Shown here: piece after piece, positions 46,930 through 58,161 of the stretch
Layout of the letters: each line of letters starts with the position of its first letter
Numbering within the stretch: the stretch's first letter is position 1
DNA from: Nymphaea colorata
Taxonomy: Eukaryota > Streptophyta > Magnoliopsida > Nymphaeales > Nymphaeaceae
Assembly (NCBI RefSeq): GCF_008831285.2
Contig: NC_045138.2
Coordinates: 9,331,205 to 9,395,204 of the forward strand
DNA: 64,000 bases
Direction of reading: 5' to 3'
The notes under the pieces: generated by a model
What the model saw: the letters and a program-made list of their open reading frames with translations, nothing else
What the model was told of the DNA's origin: nothing
Database searches by the model: none
Made by a program: the position numbers and the translations under genes

Positions 46930-49900
46930 CCTTATAATTATTTTAAATTATTTTAGTTAAGAACGAGGCAGTAGATAGTAAGTCTTTCATTACTATTGAA
47001 GTTAAGATTAAATCAAGTAGTAAAAAGTTAATCCATGATGTTTGTTATATGTTTGGTTTAACTTACAACTTATTGAGTATTGGACAATTGCTTGAAAATT
47101 GTTATTTACTTGGTTTTAATAGTAAAACCTTGAAATCAAGAGAAAGCAGTCAGATAGTAAGACTTTCAGGATAGTGAAAATGAATCTAAATAGGATGTTT
47201 CCACTTGAATTTTTACATGTAGATGAAGTTGTATTAGTCAGTCATGTTGATAAAATCTCTCAGTTTTGGCATTTAAGGAATGGTCATTTGCATTATAATA
47301 GCCTACAATTATCAAACAATAAGAACATGGTATTGGGTTTCCCTCATATCACATGTAGCGATAGGATTTGTGAATGATGTTTATATGGAAAACAACATTG
47401 TATGTCTTTTCCAATTGAAAAGACATGAAGGGCCAAGAAGGCTCTTGAACTAGTCTGTGCAGACATATGTGAGCCCATGAATATTCATTCTTTAAACAAC
47501 AGTAGATATTTTCTGTTGTTTATTGATGATTTCACTCATATGAATTGTGTATATTTTCTTACCCAAAAAGTCAGAAGCTTTTGAAAAATTTCAAGAGTTC
47601 AAAGCTTTTGTAAAAAAGAGCAGCAATCATCAACATTTGTGCACAGATTGAGGAGGAGAATATTTATCTAACAATTTTAATAATTTTTGTAAAAAGAATG
47701 AAATTTACAAGCACTTGACAGTAAAGAAAACACCTAAGCAAAATGGTATTGTTGAGCGGAAGAACAAAACTGTAATAGAAATGGCTAGAATCATGCTGAA
47801 TGAAAACCAACTTTCAAATGATTTTTGGGCAGAAGCAGTGGCAATTGTGGTTCATATTTTAAATTTTGCCAAGTAAAATAATATGCAATCAAACACCCTA
47901 TGAGGCTTGATGGAAATGAAAACTTGATTTAAGTTACTTACGAGTTTTTTTATGTATTTCATATGCTTTATTCAATTTAAGCAAACATATTAAGTTGGAC
48001 AAAAAAAAAGTAAAAAATCTCTATCTGTTGGATATCCAGATGTTACGAAAGGGTATCAGGTAGATAACCCTTGTACTAAAAAACATATTATTCAGTGAGA
48101 TGTTTTTTTTTTATGAAAGCAATTTTTGGAAGTGAGATAACAAAGATGAGCATTTGGTTATTGAAAATGACTCAAATGAACCAAATGCATTTGAAAAAGA
48201 TGCACCCAGCCTCCACCAACATCATTTTCATAAAGAACTCAAAAAAAATAAAATATTAGACCTGCTATGGACAAAGATAGTCCTCCAAGAAATGTAAGGA
48301 GAGTTGATGATCTTTATAATTGTGCACTTATTTTAATGGTTACATAACCAACATGTTATGAAGATGCTTGCAGAAAACAAAAATAGGATAAATCCATGGA
48401 AGAAGAAATAGTGGCTATTGAAAAGAATAACACTTGTGAACTTGTAAATCTACTAGATGCCAAAATGTCATTGTTGTTAAATAGATCTACAAAATAAAAT
48501 ACAATATTGATGAAACTGTGCAAAACTATAAACCAAGACTTGTCGCAAAAGGGTATGCTCAAGAATATGGGGTATATTTTTTGGAAGCTTTTTTTCCTGT
48601 TGCACGTTTTGAAACTGTTAGAATTATTTTGGCATTAGCTACTCATATAAAATGGTTAGCTTTTCAGTTTGATGCAAAGTGTGCATTTTTAAATGGCCTT
48701 TCGGAAGAAGTTTATGTTTAACAACCACAGGGATTTATTATTAATGGACAAAAATAAAAATATACAAATTGAAAGAAACTCTTTATGGTCTTAAGCAAAA
48801 ACCACGAGCTTGGTATGGGAGATTAGACACATATTTAATACATAATAGTTTTTCACAAAAGGGAAAATGAACCCACTTTATACGTGAAGGTTATAGGTAA
48901 TGATGTTCTCATAGTATGTATTTGTGTAGATGACATCATTTATATAGGATTCTCTAATAGTCTCACTAAAAATTTTAAGACAAGCATGATTTGTGAATTT
49001 GATATGTCAAATCTGGGATTGTTACATTATTTTCTTGCACTTCAGATACAACAGACAAATTATGGTATTTTTATTTCTCAAGAAAAATATACTTTGAACA
49101 TACTTGAGAAATTTAATATTTTATCATGCAAGTCATGTTCCACTCCCATCCACAATAATGAGAAGTTAACTATAAATGATGGTATTGTGAAAGCCGATAA
49201 AAAGTTATATAGGAGTTTAGTTGGGAAATTAATATACCTTACACAAAACACAAACACGCCCAGATATTGTATACCCAGTTGGTGCATATCCAGTTGGTCT
49301 GATTTCAAGGTTTGTGCATTGTTCATCAATACATCATTTTAGAGTAGCAAAACGGATTCTTCTTTACATCCGATGAACAACCAACTACAAGATTTGGTAC
49401 TAATCTAATTCTAATTTTAAGTTGATTGGCTCCTTCGACAACAACTGGAGTGGTTTTGTTGATAATTGGAAAAGCACAAGTGGATATGCTTTCACTCTTG
49501 GATCGGGAGTTGTGTCATGGATATTCAAAACACAAATAATTGTGGTTGTATCATCTTCTGAAGTGGAGTATGTTGCAGCCACCAACTCTGCATGTCAAGC
49601 TATTTGGACACGAAGAAATGTGGGCTACTTGCACCAAAAGCAAGATGATGCAACTGAATTTTTTTGTGATAATCAAGCAACAATTGCCATGATAAAAAAT
49701 CTGGTGTTCCAAGAAAGAACTAAACACATTGAGTTACGTCATCACTTTAACCATGAAGTTTTTGTTGATGGAATGATAATAATGAAATATTGTTTCACAA
49801 ATGATCAAGTTGCAAACGGATTTATGCAAGCACTCGACTATTCAAAGTTCATAAAATTCAGGTAATCTCTTGTAGTATCGAGTTTTGTATCAAATGGGAG

Positions 49901-50330
49901 TATTAAAATATGATGCAAACAATTTTAGTAAATGTATGGAATCAATATTTCAGTTTTTCTTTTAATGTCATAAGAGTTATGGCATAGTGATTTAAGGGTT
50001 TAATGTCAAGTGTTATGACCTATAAATTAAGGTGGTAACAGAGAGGTTTTTTATTGTCTTTTAATATCATGTTTGTAATGGCCATTAGTATGGAAGTTTA
50101 TGAGTGGTAAGTTGAGTGTCTTGAGGTAGCTATAAATAAGTGTCTAGGTTTTTGTTATTTGCATCAAGTGTAAGGTGTGCCAAGGCGGCCTTGTGGGAGT
50201 CGTGGGTTGTATGAGTGTTCTCTTCTCCTAATTCAGAAGTTGTTTTGCAAAAAGTTCATTATGTGCAACATAAGGTACAGTGTTTCATTAACACAAGCTT
50301 GTTGATTGAGACCATTATTGTTCTTGATTC
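46930..50330 (+). mobile_element. Decayed Ty1/copia element, 5'-truncated
   Basis: Read left to right: a protease/pre-integrase piece (FGLTYNLLSIGQLLE near 47,060), the pre-integrase zinc motif region (FWHLRNGHLHYNS, 47,265), integrase remnants (47,440-47,900), reverse transcriptase (RLVAKGYAQEYG at 48,538; FQFDAKCAFLNGL at 48,665; VCICVDDIIY at 48,908; GLLHYFLALQI at 49,015) and RNase H (NNWSGFVDNWKSTSGYAFTL, then DNQATIAMIKNLVFQERTKH at 49,665-49,730). Stops and frame changes occur throughout. A purine tract AAATGGGAG at 49,888-49,897 precedes a probable 3' LTR that runs to about 50,330. No 5' LTR or PBS is found. Its family resembles the minus-strand element at 31.2-35.6 kb. Confidence 0.8.
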
Positions 50331-53330
50331 AAAAACCTGAGCATCCTCATCTACTTGTTGTTTTCTAGCTGCAGTTCCATTGCTCTTGGCCAGCAGCCTA
50401 GTTGTTGTTCCTTCAACCATAGCAACTTTATTATTTAGCCTCGCTATTCACTATGTAGTAGTTTAAACTACTCCAGACATCCAAATTAGCAGTCCTGTTA
50501 CTCCCATCGACAGTCTTACTGCTCTCTATCACAATAACGGTGTTGCTGCTCCTTCGACCACAACCCAAAATTGAGTGTCCTAACTAGCTTACTTGCCACT
50601 CCCTCTGAGGCATTCCTAAAGTTATGGCAATCGTTGTCCATAGCAGCCAGTCCTCAATCTGCAACCAAGGGCGGAGCCAGGATTGTTCTCAGGGGAGGGC
50701 CAAACGGTCTGTGGGTTGAGCCAAGAGGAGCGACAGGTCAGGCCAAACAAAAAAAAATTGATTTTTTCAATATAAAAAAAAAACTGCGCTCACCCAGGCC
50801 ATAGCCCAGGTGGCCACCCCCCCTGTCTGCAGCACTCGACCGACTGTACCTAGCCTGCAGTCTCTTGGATTGCTTTCAATTCGCAAAAGGCATGTTGTTT
50901 ATTGCCACCATCACTAGCGACATCCATTTGAATCAAAGCAGCAACCTTGTGGTTAATTATACAGTACCATTTCCATCCGCTGATTACAGTGGTTAAGTTC
51001 ATGAATGAACCACTAAATACAATGGTCTTGCTGCAAAAAGTTGGAAAATACCCCCCAATCAAACTACGTCTCTCTTTAGGGTTCACTCAGTCCTTTGATT
51101 CGAGCAAAGGTAAGCATTCTGTTTGACATTCTTTTTTTTTCTCCTTGTGCATGATGGATGAAAGAACCAATGTGTGGGGTGGGAATTTTCATTCATTCTA
51201 GTAGGGTCGAGAATGATGTCCAGCCGGGTTGCCTACGCAAGAATTGCACATGTTAAGGCATTACTGCATGCATGCAAGCGGCAAATACCCAAACAAAAAT
51301 CTTTTTTCAAAACAGGAAAAAAAGTGTTTCCTAAACCAGCTGACCTATAGACCAAAAACCTGATTTTTTGAAAAGTCCCAAATTGTGTGAATCCACGGTA
51401 AGAAAACCTCCAAATCAAGAGAGGATGATTGGGTCATTTGTGCAAGTATAAATGTCTCTCTAAATTTATACTGACATGGTACATGAGAGAGAGAGAGACA
51501 ACAAGTGAGTATATGAGGAATCACAAAATCACACTCAATGGTGTCATAAATCTGATAAAATGTCTAATCATCTAATTGTAGTCAATCCAAGATCAGCTTT
51601 GCTCAAACAAGGAGTTTAATCCATCTTGTGCATGACTAGAGTAAAACAAATGAGCTTGTCTCAAACCCTCATTTCTTAAAAGAAATTCTGAAATAAATAA
51701 AATTTTATAAAAGCAAACTTGTCTAAACAACGTGTCTAGAATTATAGACGTCTTTACAAGAAAAAACTAGGATGCCAAACCCATATGTCAAATGACCGGA
51801 TTATTTAATAGAAAATTTCTCAAAATTCTAAAATCTGGATCTCAAACCTACGTGTTCAAAAGAAAGTCACATTGGAGCAGATTCTAAGTGATGTAAAATA
51901 TTTTGAAATCCTCAGAGAGCAATACAAGCATTCAAAACCAAATTAAAAATCCATTCTATTGCAGCTTTAAAAGCTAAAATTAGTTTTACAAAACTTGTCA
52001 AACCAAATGGATTTAAAATTATTGTGTCAAGAACCAAGTAATCAAATTAAAATTTCAAAAACGTCTGAGGACAAATGCCAAGTATCGAAATGGTTTAAAA
52101 ATCATAAAATGAGGTTTTAAAGTGGGATTTGAATCAAAATCATATGTATTTCTGATTAAAAACTGAAAACACTTTTATAAATTGATGAGATTCGTTTAAC
52201 TATATCCGCTGGATTTTCAAATTTTTTTCAAAAATAGAAATTCCAAAAACGAAACCAAGCTCAAGAGCTGTACTCTTTAAGGTGCACTCTTGATCCAAAA
52301 TTCCAAGAGTAAGCTTAGAAGCTGTCCAACACTTTAAAACCATCAACACTATTAAAACTAAGTAAATTATGGAGAGATGAAACAGTGAAGCATAAATGAG
52401 GCATATAGTTTGTTTTAGCCAAGCATGCATTCACCTACTACACATGCACACAGCTCACGAAGTGCTAAGACTAACCAATTCAGTGTTGCTACCATGACCA
52501 AATTACATTGCAACAAAGACTTGGGTTATTTGCTTGTGTGGAAGCCGCAAACACTCTCAAAATGATTTTCTAAAATATCAATGTTTTCAAATAAAAAATT
52601 TTCCTAAAAGAAGATTTCATCATCAATTTCTTCAAGATTTCAAAACCTTTTAAAATAGATTCTCAAAATCAGCATTTGGTTTTCATTTTAAATCGGTCTA
52701 AAGATTAAAAATCCCCCATATCAATCATCAAATTTCTAACTTTGAGATCAAAATCCAATTTCCAATATCTTTCAAATGTCTAAAATTCCATTTCAAATCC
52801 AACTTTGGGTTAAAAATCTTGATTTAAATCAATTTTCTAATTCAAATAAATCTTATCTCAGGCTTAAATCGATAGTTTCGAAACAGATTCAAGAGTTTTC
52901 AATCCAATCCAAAATTTCAATCAAATTTCCAATCAAACGTTCAAACCAACTCAAATTTTCAATCAAATGGTCAAACCAATTCAAGTTTTCAATCCTTAAA
53001 ATCAAATTCTAGATTTTCAATCGAACCAACTCAAATTTTCAATCAAATGGTCAAACCAATTCAAGTTTTCAATCCTTAAAATCAAATTCTAGATTTTCAA
53101 TCGAATTCAAATTCGATGTTGCACATTCATATTGGAAGATCAATCAAAAGACCTGTACAGTTGAGAAATGTTAAACCTTGGCTCGGTTACCTTGTTGAAG
53201 GCAGCAGAAATGGTAGAGCTTCTTAAAGATGGGCAGATCCTTTTTTTCCTAAAATTTTTCAAACCAATTTTAAAATTATGCTGCTTTGAATGGCCTTTCC
53301 CCATTTTAATGTGCATGAGGGGTGTGAATA
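50331..53330. other. Intergenic, repeat-rich, no recognised gene
   Basis: 50,670-50,830 carries AGGGCGGAGCCAGG...GGGGAGGGCC, a form seen at the ends of an unclassified plant repeat (compare 16,440 and 38,110). 51,200-51,240 has CCAGCCGGGTTGCCTACGCA, which resembles a motif of some gypsy LTRs (weak). From 51,450 onwards the sequence is AT-rich with CAAATTTTCAATC-like words. An 80-bp perfect tandem duplication lies at 52,944-53,023 and 53,024-53,103. Confidence 0.4.
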
Positions 53331-53333
53331 ATG

Positions 53334-55010
53334 CAATGACACACTTATCAGTTGTGCTTCATGCAGGCTACTATTGAACACGAATCTGGTCTACGGACAT
53401 CTTCTCTCACATATGCAGAGTGGTGCCTCCAAACAGGGAAAGCACCAACAAACAGTGTTGCTCCCGAAATTGCCCCAAGTCAGCCTCATTCGGCACTCGA
53501 TTGCTCTCCTCTTCTGAACGACCCTTTCCACCATCAGTTCAATGTATAACACAAGCAACCATTTCACCAGCGTCAACCTAAATTCATGAGGAGCAAGCCA
53601 GCGGAAAAATGATCGGTCCTACCATCGCGCTACATCGGCTCCAGTTGGGTCACAATCACCCTTACCTTCTTTTCGGGACATGCAACCGTTAGTTTTTGAT
53701 GGGCACCACTGTGCACAATTGCGTGTCGTTTGCCTTCTTTCTCACTTTTTGGCCCACCATCACTAGTAGGGCACCTGCTCGAGCTTTCTGTGCATTGATT
53801 GGGTTCTATATTGCAACCACGAGGAGTCGTTGACTAGTTTCGTTCCCATCAGTAATAAGTGCAATAATGCAATGACACATTTGACAGGTTGTGCTCAAGG
53901 CATACCATTGTTGGATAGGCATACCAGTGCCTGCAAACAGGGAAAAGCCTAAGCAATGTCACTTGATCACCCTATTCCTCTTTCGGATGAAACTATGCCG
54001 ATTGATTTCCTTCTCACTTTTTTGGCTCATCACCAACAATAGGGCCAGTTATGGACACCATCTTCTCCAACATAAGCAGGTCGGCGCTTCCAAACAGGAA
54101 AAAGAGCAAGAAATAGTGTTCCTCTTGAGATCGCCCCATGTCAGCCTCTTGAGATCGCCCCATGTCAGCCTCATTTCTTCTAAACCATCATTTCCATCGA
54201 CAGTCTGAGGTATATAACACATATGACCATTTCACGGACCTTCCATCGCACAATTGACATCAGTCAATCTAAATTCATGAGAAGCGGGCCAGCGCAAACA
54301 CAATCAGTCATACTGTCGTGCTACATCGGTGCTAGTTGAACCCACAATCGCCACTTACCTAGTTTTTGGGACATGCAACTATTGGTTTTTGTGGGCGAGA
54401 GGCGGCGCATGATTGCATGCCAGTTGCTTTCCTTCTCACTTTCCAGCTCACCATCACTAGTAGCACCACCTAGTCGACCTTCATGTGCATTGATTGTTTA
54501 TATATTGCCACCACAGGGAGTCATTGATCGGTTTGGTTCTAATCATTAACAAGTGGAAGGTTGCAATGACACACTGACCGATTGTGCTCCGGGTAGGCCA
54601 CTAGTAGGTTGTGCACGATCACATGGTCAATCGGACCTAGTCAGACCGCAATTGCCCCTTGCCTAGTTTATGAGACATGAAACGCTTACTTTTGACAGGT
54701 TGAGGTATAATACATGTGACCATTTTCACCGGCCTTCGACCACACATTTGACGCCTGTCAATCTAAGTTCATGAAGATCGGGTTCAAGAAAATACGATCA
54801 ATCCTACCATGGCACTGCATCGGTCCTAGTCGGACCTGCAATCTCCCCTTACCTGGTTCACGAGACATTCCACCATTCGTTTTTGCTAGGCGAGGCTACG
54901 CGCAATTGCCATGTACCATTAATGGTTCCACCGTCATCCATGTCGGTGTTAGTTAGGCCTGCAATTGACCCTTAATGGTTTCCAGACATGCAACCATTAG
55001 TTCTTTGCTG
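53334..55010. repeat. Diverged tandem repeat, about three units of 500-700 bp
   Basis: Landmarks recur in order. GCAATGACACA...TTGTGCT appears at about 53,334, 53,870 and 54,564. CATGA(g/a)(g)A(g)C(g)GG..CA..(a)AATGATC-like words followed by CTACATCGG and CTTACC appear at about 53,586, 54,273 and 54,762. GGGACATGCAAC-like words follow each of these. A perfect 25-bp duplication (CTCTTGAGATCGCCCCATGTCAG) lies at 54,122-54,171. No coding frame is convincing. It lies directly downstream of the RRP5 remnants. Confidence 0.6.
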
Positions 55011-55079
55011 CACGAGGCAGAAGGTCTAACAGATAGTAAAAGGAATATAAACAGATGCATAAAAATAAAAAACATTTAC

Positions 55080-55816
55080 CAGAAAGGACAGAAGGTCTAA
55101 CAGATAGTTCCCAGGTATAACTCTTGCAGTATCCTTGGGTTTTGAAGCCTTTGCAATAATCTTGGTCATCAATGTTTGCCCAATTCTAAATTTACTAAAT
55201 GGATTTAAGTCAAATGGCTGATGATCATGATCACATACCTGTCACCAAGAAGTCAGTACACGGTGAAGATGAGTAGATGCAACAAAGCAATCCCAACAAT
55301 ATATAAGGACCCATTGAAGAGAAAATGCACTCACTTCTGTGATATATATTCTCCCATGAAGACCAAGACTGAATTTTGTAAGTATTTCAGAAGCTCTTTT
55401 ATCAGTAATCTGCAGACACATGACACAAGTAAAAAAGACTACTTTCACTGATAAATATCTAGAATTACTTCAATACCTAAGGCAAACAATCAGGAAAAAT
55501 TTCCAAGGGAAATTTTCCTTTTGTATAAAGCTTTAATTTCCTGAAACAATACTAAGAAAAGGCAACCTCCTGATTACGGAGACATATGATTTATACCAGT
55601 CGGAGCATGAAAAATTGTTAAACGAATACTAATCTAAGAAAGTAAGTTGATACAGCAACACAAACCTCAGCTCCAACAATCGAACCAACCGAAAGCAAAG
55701 TTCTTTTTCTATCCTTCTTAGAGGAAGAACATTTCACTTGTTCGCTCAATGATTTTAGCAGCAAGAGCAGCCTGCCAGATGGTGGACTTGGAAGCACGCC
55801 AATAGTAGCAACAACC
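55080..55816 (-). pseudogene. RRP5: RRP5 3'-side exons (S1-domain repeats), probably broken
   Basis: RRP5 is a nucleolar S1-repeat protein needed for 18S and 5.8S rRNA maturation. Three consecutive exons are seen. 55,816-55,666 reads VVATIGVLPSPPSGRLLLLL and ends KRTLLSVGSIVGAE. 55,409-55,335 reads ITDKRASEILTKF and GLHGRIYITE. 55,238-55,080 reads FSKFRIGQTLMTKIIAK. The first two keep frame and good splice sites. In the third, the conserved WELSVRPSVL motif is in a different frame from the start of the exon, which implies a one-base loss near 55,115-55,135 (no stop results within the exon). The C-terminal HAT-repeat exons are not found further downstream. The preceding exons are missing as well (see 62,156-64,000). 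Confidence 0.75.
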
Positions 55817-56462
55817 CTGGAACAAGTAAATTAACTTTAATATAGCACGATTTCTTAGAAGAGAATCGTCAGCACATCTATAGGAATTTCCAAAATCACA
55901 AGATAGCAATTATCAAGAATCGGTCGTCTACCATTTTCGTAATGTAACCAACATAGTGTTTAGGAAAAAATATCTAAAGATAGACATGACACCATGATCC
56001 AGAGTTCTGAACAAATTTGCCATCTTCTAACACAAAACCTTTTACAAGTTAAATCATGTGCTGGCATGAATATCAAAATAAAAGATTTTCTTTGATATTA
56101 GTACAGAAAAAATAGGTCAAAAAATGGGCCTCACATCATGGATAATTAAAGAAATTTTACCAATCATAAAAAGAAGATTAGCTACAATATTGGAACCAGA
56201 AATTTTGACCCTCTCAATATCATTCTGTACCATTTCTACTAAAAGATCAACACAACAGCTAGAAAGCCGGTGATTATGTTCTGAAGCCTGGATGTTGTTG
56301 CCAATTTCATTGAAGAAATTTAGGAAAACCATACCCCATAAATACCTAGACGTTTGGCGTAATTAAGAGCTTATTTCTTCCTTTCTTTTGGTGATTGCTT
56401 CCGTTTCTTAATGTTCATCAATACAATAGGATGTCATAGGTAATAAAGAATGGACTTTTATG
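55817..56462. other. No recognised RRP5 exon
   Basis: The exon expected upstream of 55,816 was looked for on the minus strand and not found. A 71-codon minus-strand frame at 56,117-56,332 (NFFNEIGNNIQASEHNHR) looks protein-like but matches no family I know. Confidence 0.35.
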
Positions 56463-56467
56463 AAGAG

Positions 56468-56660
56468 TGTTGAATTAGAAGAGTTGATGTTTCTAGGTGG
56501 TTCTTTGCAATATTTAATAGTTAGGAGGTCTCTTTAAACATTCCTCTATTTTCTATTGATGTCTTTGTAAATCTCTCTTCAACCCTAATCTCTTTATTAT
56601 GGAGATTAGGGTTAGTGACTGAAGTTACGTTTTCTCTCTCTAAGGCTGCCGGCTGTAACA
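56468..56660 (+). mobile_element. Solo copia LTR with target-site duplication AAGAG
   Basis: 193 bp beginning TGTTGAATTAGAAG and ending GGCTGTAACA, flanked on both sides by AAGAG (56,463-56,467 and 56,661-56,665). It is an inverted relative of the LTR at 60,894-61,083. No internal region adjoins it, so the element was probably removed by LTR-LTR recombination. Confidence 0.85.
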
Positions 56661-56989
56661 AAGAGGAAGAAGGGATTGATGCTATATAAAGAGAAGAGGT
56701 GACTCATAGGTAACAGTATGGACTCTTATGAAGAGGAAGAGGAGGATTAATGTTATAAATGAGAACAGGTGCCTTAAGACAATGAATTATACATTAATCT
56801 ACTTTTCACACTTACCTTGTTTTCCATTATTTTTTCCAACGTTTTTCTAGAGAAAAAACGAACTGCCATTCAATATCCCAAAAAGGTTCAATTATAAAAA
56901 CCAGATAACTACGTTTATGAAAATGAGAATATATATATATATATATATATATCTTATGATAGTTCTAAATTATTGTGTATTTCTCAATT

Positions 56990-57130
56990 AGTACTAGAAA
57001 GCAACAGGTAGTTGCACCATCAACTATATCAACAGAATATGGATCTATTGGTTTTTGTCACGGCAGAAGTGACATGGATACAGTTCTAGGTTACTGTGTA
57101 CTTCGAAAAATGCCACGCTGCACCCACACT
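56990..57130 (+). pseudogene. Short copia RNase H fragment
   Basis: Reads STRKQQVVAPSTISTEYGS, the segment of copia RNase H that normally carries the K-Q-x-x-V-x-x-S-[ST]-x-E-[AT]-E-Y pattern. It is isolated, on the opposite strand to the neighbouring element, with nothing else of that copy recognised. Confidence 0.5.
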
Positions 57131-57841
57131 TGCAAAAGAGTAAATTACACACTTCCTAGTTTAGTATCATTAAAAGAAAAAAACTCACCAGCAAGCATGT
57201 GGAAGATCTAATTTTGTGCTCCAATTTTACATAGAGGACAAACTCATGGTTATAGGTATTACATTTTTTCGTAGATAAGAGTTTTGTAATTTCTGTAGTT
57301 TACACCAAGATTGCGTAATATAATGTGTATCATTGTTAGCATTGTCATTTTTCATTTTTTTGTGTTCTATTGCATGACAGCTGTGATCCATCAAAATTTT
57401 TGTGATGTGAACCTAGAGGACCTGGATTTACAAGGGATTAGTTGGTCCAATCATTCCTTCTTTCGAGGGACTTTATGATAATGAAAATGGCAATGGTGCT
57501 GGTGATGGATTGTATCCATTAATTATTACAACTATAGCACATTTACATAAAAAATTTTAACTTGGGAATTGTGATGATATTCTCTCATAAACAATCATTT
57601 GCCATACATTCATGTGTGTCTTATTCTGAATTTTGCTTGGCATTTGAATACAAAGTTCAGTCATTTGGTCATGTATTCAGTGGCATTATTTTTTCTTAAT
57701 TCATTAAATTGACATTCAAATGCAGAGAGGAGATATTGTGTGATTCCTGCCCCCAGTATCCCCCCCACACCCTTGTAGTTAGAAATTTTTAGTTTATTTT
57801 CTAGTAAATGACAGAAAGCAAACATAAGCATTTTTTATTTC

Positions 57842-58161
57842 TGTAGAAAGTAGGAAAAAACTGGATGAAATGATCTTAACGTGGAAAACCCTCGACTCGA
57901 GGGATAAGAAACCACGATAGGGAATACCTAGCGCTCACTAGCAGCCAGACACTCTCTTACTAAAATTTTATTCACACTGAAAACTAACCACGATAGGGAA
58001 TACCTGGCGCTCACTAGCAGCCAGACACTCTCTTACTAAAATTTTATTCACACTGAAAACTGAGAGTTACAAAGACTTAAGTAAAGCCCAATTAGGGCTA
58101 CAACCTGGACCGGGTCTAGGTCCAGACCCGGTTCCAAGACCCTTCAATAAATACTTCAACA
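57842..58161 (-). repeat. LTR of a second copia family (3' side)
   Basis: On the minus strand it begins TGTTGAAGTATTTATTG directly after a polypurine-type end (CCCAACTTGAGGATGAG) and ends about CTTTCTACA. It contains a 77-bp tandem duplication (57,909-57,985 and 57,986-58,062). Its sequence is unrelated to the LTR at the other end of the element. Confidence 0.65.
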
